A stretch of 8,881 nt of DNA from Candidatus Omnitrophota bacterium (GTDB lineage Bacteria; Omnitrophota; Koll11; Zapsychrales; Fredricksoniimonadaceae), in the NCBI GenBank assembly GCA_023247595.1, contig JAHFGF010000060.1, forward strand, positions 1-8,881, in the 5' to 3' direction. Below, piece after piece: positions 1-7,304 of the stretch (positions within the stretch are counted from its first letter, which is position 1; each line of letters begins with the position of its first letter). The position numbers and the translations under genes are program-made. The notes beneath the pieces are model-generated. The model saw only the letters and a program-made list of their open reading frames with translations. It made no database searches and had not been told where the DNA came from.

Positions 1-1517
1 GCCCGTGTTTGAGCCAGGACATTGAGCGCGAGTTTATCCGGCGGGGCGTCCTCAATAAGCTGACGTTTGATTTCCGCGTTAAGCGCAGGGTCATCTGCAA
101 TATCTTCCCCTTTGCGCTTATGTTGATTAACCAAAGACCACAAAGCGCGCTTTCCAAACCGGCGTTCATACAGCTGACGGTAAACCCAGCTTTCCATGCG
201 GGTGGATTCTTTTTGGAGATCGTCGAAACTTTTATGAAAAACCTCTGTCTTAATGGCCTTCCAATCCACGTCGGGATCGTAACTACCGTTGATTTCAAGC
301 GCCAATTTCGGTCTTTGTTTAAGGCCCGCGATGATGAGCTTCAATTTTTCCTGATCTTCACCGGACACTTGCGCTTTTCCGGGGACAAAACGTACATAAC
401 CCATCTCATCAGTCCCGGAATCCCCGCCGCCCACAACAGACGCGAGAATGGAAAACGGTTTAGTGACCAGCTTCATAAAAAAGTTCCGGGCAACTTGTCC
501 GACGAGATGCCAGTATTCAAATTTGGGGTCACTCATATCGCCTTTAACCGGCAAAGAAATGCTGATCCGTCCGCTGGGATCTTCCAAAAGAGCCACGGCA
601 AGGCCGAACGGCAAACCCAGTGCGTCTTTACTTTTCACCTTATTGCCGAATTCAAAGTGCTGAATTAAAAGTTTATGGCTCGCCGTCAGTTGATTCCCTG
701 AAATCCGGTAGGTCATTTTAACGTCGAGCTTTCCTTGAACCAATTCCCGGCCGGTAAATTTTCCAACGTACGGCGTCAGCACGGTCATGACATATTGATC
801 TAATGTAAACGTCGTATCCAAATCAATAGGCGCAACCCAAGGTTTAATTTGGGCTTCCGTTGCGATGGCTCCTTTGGCATCCAGAAGAGCGCTTACGACA
901 ACCTTAACCAAACTCTTTGGGTCTGTTGAAAATCCTGTGACGGAAATATTGAGATTGTTTAACGACGTTTGAAAATGAGGATTAACCGAAAGGTCGGTAA
1001 AACTCAAATCGCCCTTGGTCAATTGGATTTGGTCCACAATAACCACCGGATTTTCCTTGGGCTTTTCCTGCGAATTTTGGGCGGCAGTAGGTTGTTTTTT
1101 CGCGGACGCCTGCGTACCCGCTGTTTCTTTAGGCATCAGTCCCATCAAATTGATGGCGCCATCCGGCATCAGCGCGGCATTGACTTTCAGTCCGGCCAGC
1201 GCGACATCCTCCACCCGGTAGATTTTCTTTAATAATGATATAAAGCTGATGTTGACAAAAAACTTCTCAAAGCCCACCATCACTTTTTTATCTTCGTCGA
1301 GGATTTCCAAGCCGTTGACGCTCAGGCTCAAAGACAGAGGATTAAGCCAAACCGATTTCACATGGACATTATGATTGGTATATTTAACCCCTTGCGTTCG
1401 AATGGCCCAGGTTGCGGCAAACGGGATGATGATAAAACCAAGAGCCAGATAAATAACAAAAATCCAGAGCACGACTTTGAGAATTATTCTTAAAATTTTA
1501 CCGACTATGGAAGGCAT
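1..1517 (-). CDS. DUF748/AsmA-like envelope protein, 3' end cut by window edge
   Basis: An open frame runs without a stop from the ATG at 1517 to the left edge (505 codons plus two bases), so the C-terminus is missing. AAAGGAAT lies just upstream of the start as a ribosome site. Residues 10-37 are a hydrophobic membrane anchor (IILKVVLWIFVIYLALGF). A long beta-rich, low-cysteine region follows, with a Pro/Gln/Lys-rich linker near 135-157. Residues 300-334 hold the family signature: LPFGLAVALLEDPSGRI, then LPVKGDMSDPKF. After residue 375 comes the typical FVPGKAQVSGEDQEKLKLI segment and a repeat of 'RPKLALEINGSYDPDVDW'. This matches DUF748 proteins, which are related to AsmA/TamB-type inner-membrane-anchored periplasmic proteins thought to affect envelope or lipid transport; the exact role is unknown. 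A terminator separates it from the oxidase operon, so it is probably its own unit. The family call is firm; the function is not. Confidence 0.85.
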   Translation of the reverse strand, partial: MPSIVGKILRIILKVVLWIFVIYLALGFIIIPFAATWAIRTQGVKYTNHNVHVKSVWLNPLSLSLSVNGLEILDEDKKVMVGFEKFFVNISFISLLKKIYRVEDVALAGLKVNAALMPDGAINLMGLMPKETAGTQASAKKQPTAAQNSQEKPKENPVVIVDQIQLTKGDLSFTDLSVNPHFQTSLNNLNISVTGFSTDPKSLVKVVVSALLDAKGAIATEAQIKPWVAPIDLDTTFTLDQYVMTVLTPYVGKFTGRELVQGKLDVKMTYRISGNQLTASHKLLIQHFEFGNKVKSKDALGLPFGLAVALLEDPSGRISISLPVKGDMSDPKFEYWHLVGQVARNFFMKLVTKPFSILASVVGGGDSGTDEMGYVRFVPGKAQVSGEDQEKLKLIIAGLKQRPKLALEINGSYDPDVDWKAIKTEVFHKSFDDLQKESTRMESWVYRQLYERRFGKRALWSLVNQHKRKGEDIADDPALNAEIKRQLIEDAPPDKLALNVLAQTR

Positions 1518-1583
1518 ATGATATTCCTTTTAAATTATCTGTTTGGATAAAAGTTGACCATAGTTTTTACCATTGAAACAGAA

Positions 1584-1611
1584 AAAAGGCAATCAATTAA
1601 GATTGCCTTTT
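1584..1611 (-). terminator. Bidirectional intrinsic terminator ending the oxidase operon
   Basis: AAAAGGCAATC (1584-1594) pairs perfectly with GATTGCCTTTT (1601-1611) around a six-base AATTAA loop. Read on the minus strand, the stem is followed by six Ts, so it should stop transcription arriving from the oxidase operon. Read on the plus strand it has only four Ts and would be weaker. It lies 69 bases after the last operon stop codon and before the DUF748 gene. Confidence 0.85.
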
Positions 1612-1679
1612 CATATCAAACTGGGCGCCCCCCATCTTTTTAAACGCCTAAATACAACGCAGGAATTCTTTAAATCAAA

Positions 1680-2213
1680 TCACAAAATTCTCAGAAGATC
1701 CCCCTGAAACGAACGCAGACCGTCGACATCTTTGATGTTATACCGGCCGCGGATGACGCCGTTTTGATCGACCAGCAACACAAGTCCGTCACGTTCAGGA
1801 CCGAACGATGTCAATATAAATCCCCGTTCCTTAAGGCCGGTATTAACAACATAGTGAAATGGCCCCTGTGATGGTATTTTAAAAGTTTCAGATTCAAGCA
1901 TGGATAAAACACTAAAATACCTTTTCCCTGATGCGGTTCTCTTCTGAATGGCAGCCAATTCATTGGCCATGGCCGTAACCATTTGAGGGTCTGATCCGGC
2001 ATGAATGACCCAAATCCGGCCTTTCAATAGCCGCTGATCCAATTCAACGCCATCTGTTGATTTCAAACTCAATTCAGGCAATGAACCAAAGGACATTGAT
2101 CCGAATTGACGGCTCACATCGCGGCGAAGCAAGGTGAAAGCCGACACGGCCGCCAAAAGCATAATGATTATCCAGACGACAACGTCAAGTTTTAGGTTTT
2201 TGGAATTGTTCAT
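1680..2213 (-). CDS. Sco-like thioredoxin-fold membrane protein lacking the copper-binding cysteines
   Basis: Predicted 177 residues. I chose the ATG at 2213; the same frame can extend to a TTG at 2255, but that start overlaps the previous gene more and adds a non-hydrophobic tail before the anchor. Residues 9-29 form one membrane anchor. The rest resembles SCO1/PrrC proteins: LPELSLKSTDGVELDQRLLKG (46-65), the strand RIWVIHAGSDP (66-76), and the late LVLLVDQNGVIRGRYN (144-159). Sco proteins deliver copper to the CuA site of oxidase subunit II using a CXXXC pair and a distal histidine. This protein has no cysteine at all: the CXXXC place holds GSDPQ, and the distal His before the LLVD strand is absent. 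It overlaps the upstream CPAC gene by 29 bases, so it is probably translationally coupled. Location at the end of an oxidase operon supports an assembly role, but not direct copper binding. Confidence 0.75.
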   Translation of the reverse strand: MNNSKNLKLDVVVWIIIMLLAAVSAFTLLRRDVSRQFGSMSFGSLPELSLKSTDGVELDQRLLKGRIWVIHAGSDPQMVTAMANELAAIQKRTASGKRYFSVLSMLESETFKIPSQGPFHYVVNTGLKERGFILTSFGPERDGLVLLVDQNGVIRGRYNIKDVDGLRSFQGDLLRIL

Positions 2214-2442
2214 TCTTGTTAAGGCTGAAAATTTTATAAAAAACCCACGCGGCAATTACGATCGGTATGATCCCCATAAATGATAAAATCCAAAACGACT
2301 GATCTGCCTTTTGCGTTTTACTGGAAACCACACAGGCCGGACAAGCATCCGCCGCAATAGCTGTCCAAAGGCTTATCAAGACGCCAGCGATAAATAAAGT
2401 TTTTTTGTATTTTTTAAGATTTCCAGAGATAGGCTGCATCAT
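2185..2442 (-). CDS. Small exported membrane protein with CPAC motif, oxidase-operon associated
   Basis: Predicted 85 residues from the ATG at 2442 (a second ATG follows at once). The frame also reaches a TTG at 2487, which I rejected because it would place extra sequence ahead of a well-formed signal peptide. The order is: basic start (KKYKK), hydrophobic core TLFIAGVLISLWTAIA, a likely signal peptidase I site near residues 29-33, then CPAC at 34-37 and a membrane span at 50-71 (FWILSFMGIIPIVIAAWVFY) with a short polar tail. Small proteins of this shape (signal, ACPxC, one span) are found in oxidase clusters of other bacteria, from my memory of such clusters. The two cysteines would face the periplasm and could bind copper or act in thiol exchange; this is inference. 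No ribosome site is visible; the start overlaps the end of the subunit IV-like gene by 29 bases, suggesting coupling. Confidence 0.75.
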   Translation of the reverse strand: MMQPISGNLKKYKKTLFIAGVLISLWTAIAADACPACVVSSKTQKADQSFWILSFMGIIPIVIAAWVFYKIFSLNKNEQFQKPKT

Positions 2443-2689
2443 AGACCATGAATGATAAAAAATAAATTCCAACAGGAATCGGGGCAAAAAATGCCGCGCG
2501 TAATCCCCAGCCTTCCTGACGGAGATTCATATAAACAAGCGCCACCATCAGTGCCTTTGACGTCATGAGCGTCAACAAACCCCAGGTACGCCAGGCACCC
2601 CATTCCAGATGAAAAAAAATCATCAATTCTAAAACAGTGAACACAACTAACCAGACAGCCGCATAAAAATATGTATTATTTTTAGGCAT
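2414..2689 (-). CDS. Cytochrome c oxidase subunit IV-like protein (prokaryotic COX4 family)
   Basis: A 91-residue protein with three membrane spans at about 7-28, 37-56 and 64-87. The middle span and the following loop carry SKALMVALVYMNLRQE, which matches the K-A-x-x-V-x-x-Y-M-x-L-K-x-E pattern of small subunit IV/CyoD-type proteins of haem-copper oxidases. These subunits help assemble or stabilise the subunit I/III core and hold no cofactor. The ATG at 2689 is preceded by a full AGGAGG three bases upstream, so the start is secure even though the spacing is short. It begins 33 bases after the stop of the second subunit III gene and its 3' end overlaps the CPAC gene. Length is in the normal range for the family. 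Confidence 0.85.
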   Translation of the reverse strand: MPKNNTYFYAAVWLVVFTVLELMIFFHLEWGAWRTWGLLTLMTSKALMVALVYMNLRQEGWGLRAAFFAPIPVGIYFLSFMVYDAAYLWKS

Positions 2690-2722
2690 AGGCCTCCTAT
2701 TTGATTTGTATTACAATCTCCA

Positions 2723-3355
2723 CTACAACAAATACACGACGGTAAAAACCAGCATCCACATTAAATCAACAAAATGCCAAAACAACGTGAGCGCTTCGAC
2801 ACGGACGTAATTTTGACTGTTGAACCTTCCCTTTAAACCGGCAATTAAAGCATACAAAATAAAAATAAGACCGGATAGAACATGCAGTCCATGAAATCCG
2901 GTTGCGCCGAAAAAACACCCCGCGTAAACGCCGCTGTTCGGACGAAAATAATCGCCCGCCATGCCGGCCGCGGCCAAACGATGCCTCACTTCTTCTGTGC
3001 CGGAAATAAAACCATAATATTCAAACGCTTGAATTGCCAAAAATGAAGCGCCGAGCAGAAACGTTATCGTTAAAAACTTGATAAACCTCTTTTGGTCATC
3101 CTCTTTAACCGCTTCTAACGCGTTCATCATCGTATAACTGGAAATGAGCAGTATAAAAGTGTTAACAGCGGTTAACGGAACATTGAGCACCTGTCCCGGA
3201 TGAGGCCACGGAGCTCCGTTGGCATGAAGATATGACGCCCCGATGAGTATGGTGGCAAAACTTAATCCGTCGATAATAAGAAATATCCACATCCCCAGTT
3301 TACCCGACGGAATGTCCTTGAATGCGGCATCATTGGCCACCAGAGTCTGCTTCAT
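2723..3355 (-). CDS. ctaE: Cytochrome c oxidase subunit III (canonical copy, five-span type)
   Basis: A 210-residue membrane protein of the COX3 family. Five spans lie near residues 20-43, 59-80, 92-116, 142-170 and 188-210, the short bacterial form that lacks the first two of the seven mitochondrial spans. Clear family motifs are IQAFEYYGF (about 108-116), GCFFGATGFHGLHVLSG (about 145-162) and FWHFVDLMWMLVF at the C-terminus. Subunit III binds subunit I and supports proton uptake and stability of the active site. The conserved acidic residue in the first retained span (GMWIFLIID) is Asp29 rather than the usual Glu. The start ATG lies 12 bases after the stop of the preceding subunit III-like gene, with a purine-rich GGGGGGAAGG upstream. 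Confidence 0.93.
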   Translation of the reverse strand: MKQTLVANDAAFKDIPSGKLGMWIFLIIDGLSFATILIGASYLHANGAPWPHPGQVLNVPLTAVNTFILLISSYTMMNALEAVKEDDQKRFIKFLTITFLLGASFLAIQAFEYYGFISGTEEVRHRLAAAGMAGDYFRPNSGVYAGCFFGATGFHGLHVLSGLIFILYALIAGLKGRFNSQNYVRVEALTLFWHFVDLMWMLVFTVVYLL

Positions 3356-3367
3356 ACCTTCCCCCCG

Positions 3368-3925
3368 TTATTTAACAATAAAAATCAAAATAAACATGAC
3401 CAGCCAAACAACCAATAAAAAATCCCAAAAATTCTTAATGCCTGACGCAATCAATGACCGCTGCCATGACTCATACTTGAGACAAAGCATGAACACAGCC
3501 ATCAACGCACCCACGATATGCAGCGCATGAAATCCGGTTAACAGATAAAAAAAACTTCCCGCGATGCTGTCTGTCCAACGAAGACCGTTGGCCATGGACA
3601 ATTGCCAAAGCACGCACTGACCGGCTAAAAAAACACATCCAAACCCAAATGCCGCCCAAGCTAAAAACTTCGGCCGGGCTGTATCTGTTTTGAATGACTT
3701 GGATAACGCCCATGAACTGACCAAAAGAACCACCGTATTTAAAATGGCAATTGAAACAACATTGGAAGTAATAAATTCTCCCAGCCATTGCGCCGTCCGT
3801 AATCGATAAACCACATAGCCCCAAACCAAGGTGATAAAAATCAAAGTCCACGACGCAAGACCGATCAAAATTCCGACGGAAAAGGTATTGCGTTCACGGG
3901 TTTCAAAGGCAGAAACTTCCTGCAT
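3368..3925 (-). CDS. Second, divergent subunit III-like protein of the oxidase
   Basis: A 185-residue protein with five predicted spans (about 18-43, 55-75, 88-110, 122-148, 163-184). It belongs to the COX3 superfamily: FFYLLTGFHALHIVGA (126-141) matches the subunit III TGxHxLHV block, and NFWDFLLVVWLVMF near the end matches the final helix. It lacks the Glu/Asp of the first retained helix and the QxxEY block seen in the neighbouring canonical subunit III, having LAGQCVLWQL instead. Paired COX3-like genes are known from alternative oxidase clusters such as coxMNOP, where this would correspond to one of the two III-related genes. Its ATG overlaps the stop of subunit I by one base (TGATG), implying tight translational coupling. 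It probably occupies a structural place in the same complex. Confidence 0.85.
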   Translation of the reverse strand: MQEVSAFETRERNTFSVGILIGLASWTLIFITLVWGYVVYRLRTAQWLGEFITSNVVSIAILNTVVLLVSSWALSKSFKTDTARPKFLAWAAFGFGCVFLAGQCVLWQLSMANGLRWTDSIAGSFFYLLTGFHALHIVGALMAVFMLCLKYESWQRSLIASGIKNFWDFLLVVWLVMFILIFIVK

Positions 3926-5628
3926 CAGGAAACTCCTTCGATCTGAGACGCCCAGTCTTTGCCCTTAATATTGGGATGACTGTATTCATGCGGACCGCAT
4001 TGGACAACCGGCTCTTGTTCGAAATTGCCATGCGCGATAGGATGATCCAGAGTCCATTCCAAAGTTGCCGCTTCCCACGGATTACGCGGCGCCTTTCGGC
4101 CGAAATAAAACGAATAAACAAAATTGATTAAGAATATCAATTGCGCCGCCCCGAGAATAAACGCGGCAATCGAAATGCATTGGTTTAACGGCATAAGCGG
4201 TTTGATAAAATCATACGCGCTGGGGTCATAAAGGCGCCGATGCTGGCCGGCGTATCCGACGACAAGCATATTGAAGAACACATAATTAAGCGACAGAAAC
4301 GTTCCCCAAAAATGAATTTTCCCCCAGAAGGCGTTCATTTGACGGCCGAACATTTTAGGAAACCAAAAATAAATAGCGCCCAACGAAGACATCAAAACGC
4401 TGGCGGCGAGCGTATAGTGAAAATGCCCGACAAGAAACATGGAATCATGCAGATACATGTCGGATGTGATAACACCCATGTATAGGCCGGTCAAACCTCC
4501 CAGACCAAAAACAAAAACTACCGACATGGCAAACAGCATGGGCGTTTCAAAACGCAGAGACCCTTTCCACATCGTTCCCAGCCAATTCAAGAAAAAAATG
4601 GACGTCGGGATACTAATCAAAAGGGTTAAAAACATAAAGGATTTGCCAAGCAAAGGACTCATCCCTGCCACATACATGTGATGGCCCCAGACCAATCCGC
4701 TTAAGACCGTGACAACAATCATACAAATAACCGTCACTCGGTAACCGAATGCCGGTTTGCGCGAAAATACCGACAATAAATCAGAAACGACACCCCAAAC
4801 AGGAAGAATCAAAATATAAACTTCCGGATGTCCGAACAGCCAGAACACATGCTGATACAATAACGGATCTCCGCCTTTAACCGTTGCCTTCGCTCCGGCG
4901 ACAAAAAATTGCGTTCCCATAACATTGTCCAATAATAAAAAAATTAAGCCGGCAGCAATGATCGGAACGAAAATAGCATTTAAAATCGCTGATAGCCAAA
5001 GCCCCCAGACGGTCAAAGGCATACGCATATAGGTCATACCTTTGGCCCTCAACCGGATGACGGTCGTAATGTAATTGACAGCTCCCATGATAACGGCTGT
5101 TCCCATCAATATTAAAGACAATGCCCAAAATGCCTGCCCCCAGCCGGCGATACCACCGACGGGTGTGCTTAACGGCGGATAAGCTGTCCAACCCGATGCG
5201 GCCGAACCTCCTGGTCCATAATGGGAAAACAGCAAAACAATTCCTGACAAAAAGAAAATCCAAAATGACAACAAATTCAGAACCGGAAAAGCCATGTCGC
5301 GGGCCCCGATTAATAACGGAATGAGAAAATTTCCGAATGCCCCGGTTAAAATCGGAGTCACCGCCCAAAAAATCATGACGGTTCCGTGCATGGTTAAAAC
5401 CTGATTATATGTGTCGGGCGTTAATATTCCGTTATTCTCCGGAAAAAGCAGTTTACCAAAAATAGGGATTTCGGTTTCAGGATAGGCAATCTGCCATCGA
5501 AGAAGCATCGCCTGCAACCCTCCCCAAAACAGAAAAAATATGCCCAACAATAAAAATTGTTTACCGATCATCTTATGATCCGTCGAAAAAATATATTTTT
5601 TCAAAAAAGATGGATTATTCCCGGACAT
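3925..5628 (-). CDS. ctaD: Cytochrome c oxidase subunit I, catalytic A-type haem-copper subunit
   Basis: Predicted 567 residues from the ATG at 5628, which has AAGGAG nine bases upstream; the frame is open to 5781 but that extension lies inside subunit II. It is the inner-membrane catalytic core that reduces oxygen to water. Ligands are all visible: His81 and His404 for the low-spin haem, His402 for the high-spin haem, His267, His316 and His317 for CuB, and Tyr271 in GHPEVY for the His-Tyr crosslink. The D-channel is of A1 type: Asp111, Asn100, Asn118 and Glu269 are kept. The K-channel lysine is not: the equivalent position, 28 residues after the second CuB histidine, is Phe345 (PTSIFFLNWLGTMW), although Thr342 and Ser282 remain. 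The haem-propionate arginine pair is at 464-465, but the usual FPQHFLG block before it is replaced. The gene follows subunit II by 13 bases. Confidence 0.96.
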   Translation of the reverse strand: MSGNNPSFLKKYIFSTDHKMIGKQFLLLGIFFLFWGGLQAMLLRWQIAYPETEIPIFGKLLFPENNGILTPDTYNQVLTMHGTVMIFWAVTPILTGAFGNFLIPLLIGARDMAFPVLNLLSFWIFFLSGIVLLFSHYGPGGSAASGWTAYPPLSTPVGGIAGWGQAFWALSLILMGTAVIMGAVNYITTVIRLRAKGMTYMRMPLTVWGLWLSAILNAIFVPIIAAGLIFLLLDNVMGTQFFVAGAKATVKGGDPLLYQHVFWLFGHPEVYILILPVWGVVSDLLSVFSRKPAFGYRVTVICMIVVTVLSGLVWGHHMYVAGMSPLLGKSFMFLTLLISIPTSIFFLNWLGTMWKGSLRFETPMLFAMSVVFVFGLGGLTGLYMGVITSDMYLHDSMFLVGHFHYTLAASVLMSSLGAIYFWFPKMFGRQMNAFWGKIHFWGTFLSLNYVFFNMLVVGYAGQHRRLYDPSAYDFIKPLMPLNQCISIAAFILGAAQLIFLINFVYSFYFGRKAPRNPWEAATLEWTLDHPIAHGNFEQEPVVQCGPHEYSHPNIKGKDWASQIEGVS

Positions 5629-5641
5629 ATTTATAATCTCC

Positions 5642-6487
5642 TTAACTTTTCGCTTGCCATGGCCAGCCCCAGTTGGTTGGAAGCCCGCCGGTCGTACTGG
5701 CTGCCTCACCCCACACATCATCAGAAGAAGCTTCCGCCCCCTGTTGAGACAGCCATTTGTTAAAATCTTCCCTGGATTCAATCGTTAAATTGCCGTGCAT
5801 TTTATAATGCCCGTTTCCGCACAAAGCCGAACAGGCAATTTCAAACTTACCTTGTTTGACCGCCTGAAACCAAAATGTCGTTACCATTCCAGGAACCGCA
5901 TCTTGTTTGAGACGAAGTTCAGGGACATAAAACGCGTGTACTACGTCAAAGGCCGACATCTGCAAAACAACCGGCGTATCAACCGGGACATGAAGCTGAC
6001 CGATAGGGGCAACAATATCATCGTCGGTCGCAAATACCCCATCGGAACCGGCATAACGGAAATTCCACGCAAATTGCTGAGGCATCACTTCAATTTTCAA
6101 AACATCCTTTCCCTGTGGGAAGTTCCAAAACGTCTCTTTCAAGTCTCGAAACGACATATGTTCAACCACCGCATCGATTGAACAAAAAACCAAAAGCCCC
6201 AGACACAGCGTGATTAGGATATGTTTTTTGCTGTTTCCCGTCTCATAAACCGCTTTATGTCCAGGCCGATTGCGATAAAAAACAATAAAGTAAATCAAAG
6301 CCAAAACAACGGCCGAAAAAAATATGGTTAAAACCGTATCAATATAACGAATAGTGTTATCAATGAGATGGCCATTGGTTGAAATGTCTTCGGGAAAAGG
6401 CAGATACCAGATTCCTGCGTGAGCATTTCCCGCCCAAAAAGTTTGAATGAACAAAAATAGTAGAACACTGATCGAACCAGCCGGCAT
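5642..6487 (-). CDS. ctaC: Cytochrome c oxidase subunit II with CuA centre
   Basis: A 281-residue protein that takes electrons from cytochrome c. Residues 1-24 look like a signal peptide (cleavage after AHA), followed by two spans near 51-71 and 89-106 and a periplasmic cupredoxin domain. CuA ligands are His184 (DVVHAFYVP), Cys219, Cys223, His227 and Met230 in CSALCGNGHYKM. The usual Glu between the cysteines, whose side chain holds Mg in classical oxidases, is Ala221. The QQFAWNFRYAGSDGVF block (137-152) is of the type seen in alternative, coxM-like subunits rather than the classical QWYW form. The acidic residue expected at the start of the second span is not evident; that region reads NSKKHILI. 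There is no fused cytochrome c domain; the tail is short and rich in Ala, Ser and Trp. An AAGGAAAGGA ribosome site precedes the ATG; the upstream radical SAM gene ends 13 bases before. Confidence 0.95.
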   Translation of the reverse strand: MPAGSISVLLFLFIQTFWAGNAHAGIWYLPFPEDISTNGHLIDNTIRYIDTVLTIFFSAVVLALIYFIVFYRNRPGHKAVYETGNSKKHILITLCLGLLVFCSIDAVVEHMSFRDLKETFWNFPQGKDVLKIEVMPQQFAWNFRYAGSDGVFATDDDIVAPIGQLHVPVDTPVVLQMSAFDVVHAFYVPELRLKQDAVPGMVTTFWFQAVKQGKFEIACSALCGNGHYKMHGNLTIESREDFNKWLSQQGAEASSDDVWGEAASTTGGLPTNWGWPWQAKS

Positions 6488-6500
6488 AGGATTCCTTTCC

Positions 6501-7292
6501 TTAATAGATATAACGGCTTTTACGATAATTCCCGTGTCGTTTGGTCGTTGCCTGTTCGTCTAATGGTACGGCTACTGTTGCAGGCACATCGTAACAACTG
6601 ATAACCGGGACATTTTTAAAAAACTTCTTGGCCTTGATAATTTTTTCTTTGGATAACGGCGAAACGGCGCAAGGACGAATCGGAGTGTTTAACTGCACCT
6701 CATCGGGATTTAAAAAAAATGCCAAAGTCCCCAAACGATCCAATTGCTCAAAATTCTCTTCAAGAAGCATAATTTGCAGCGCAAATTTTCCTCGAAAGCG
6801 GCTGCGGAAAGCAAAAACGCCCCGCATGAGCTGTTCATAATCCATATTGGAAACGCCATCGATAAGATTGAGACTATTCTGATCAACAGCGTCCAGCTTG
6901 ATCAAAACAAAATCAGCGGCCATCAGGTCATCCTGAACGTCTTTCCGGTACAATAAAGTTGAGTTTGTTATCACAGCCACTTTTTCCCTGCGCGTGCTTT
7001 TAATGGCCCTAATCATTTCTCCCAAATTTTTAGCAAGCGTAGGTTCTCCCCGCCCTGAGAAAGTAATGTAATCAATAAAAAACTCGGGCATACGGTCAAT
7101 TTCCTGAATCAAATCCGCGACTTTTACGAATTCCTTGCGTTCAAGCGATAAATCAACAGTTTTCCCGAGTTGACAATAAACACAATCCATATTACAAGTT
7201 TTACTTACGCCGGACAGCGGATCGACCCCCAATGATCGTCCCAAACGCCATGACTGTACCGGACCGTATACATATTTAAACGGCTGAATCAT
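6501..7292 (-). CDS. Radical SAM protein, COG0731-like
   Basis: A 263-residue soluble enzyme. CNMDCVYC (33-40) is the CxxxCxxC motif that binds the 4Fe-4S cluster for S-adenosylmethionine cleavage, and FSGRGEPTL (78-86) is the second SAM-binding block. VAVITNSTLL (105-114) and VLIKLDA (129-135) are the usual barrel strands. The N-terminal YVYGPVQSWRLGRSLGVDP is typical of a stand-alone family grouped with COG0731 (TYW1-like Fe-S oxidoreductases) whose substrate is unknown. No SPASM-type cysteine-rich tail is seen; only a few scattered cysteines follow. The ATG at 7292 has an ideal AGGAGG upstream. It sits 12 bases after a small membrane-peptide gene and 13 bases before oxidase subunit II, so it is transcribed with the oxidase. 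The link may be regulatory (shared Fe-S sensing) or functional, such as modification of a subunit or cofactor; the sequence does not decide. Confidence 0.88.
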   Translation of the reverse strand: MIQPFKYVYGPVQSWRLGRSLGVDPLSGVSKTCNMDCVYCQLGKTVDLSLERKEFVKVADLIQEIDRMPEFFIDYITFSGRGEPTLAKNLGEMIRAIKSTRREKVAVITNSTLLYRKDVQDDLMAADFVLIKLDAVDQNSLNLIDGVSNMDYEQLMRGVFAFRSRFRGKFALQIMLLEENFEQLDRLGTLAFFLNPDEVQLNTPIRPCAVSPLSKEKIIKAKKFFKNVPVISCYDVPATVAVPLDEQATTKRHGNYRKSRYIY

Positions 7293-7304
7293 AAATCCTC
7301 CTCA

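Noticed and set aside
9..668. Long plus-strand open frame of 219 codons
   Set aside because: It lies fully opposite the DUF748 gene, whose minus-strand translation shows clear family motifs throughout; the plus frame has no ribosome site or recognisable domain.
1623..1630. GGGCGCCC palindrome after the Sco-like gene
   Set aside because: Too short to form a meaningful hairpin by itself and not followed by a T-run; the real terminator lies just downstream at 1584-1611.
3471..3851. Minus-strand open frame of 126 codons
   Set aside because: Out-of-frame shadow of the first subunit III-like gene.
4877..5368. Minus-strand open frame of 163 codons in another reading frame
   Set aside because: It is inside subunit I, which has all its metal ligands in the chosen frame; the alternative product is low in recognisable structure.
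5629..5781. N-terminal extension of subunit I by 51 codons
   Set aside because: It overlaps the end of subunit II, is not hydrophobic or family-like, and a good ribosome site precedes the ATG at 5628.
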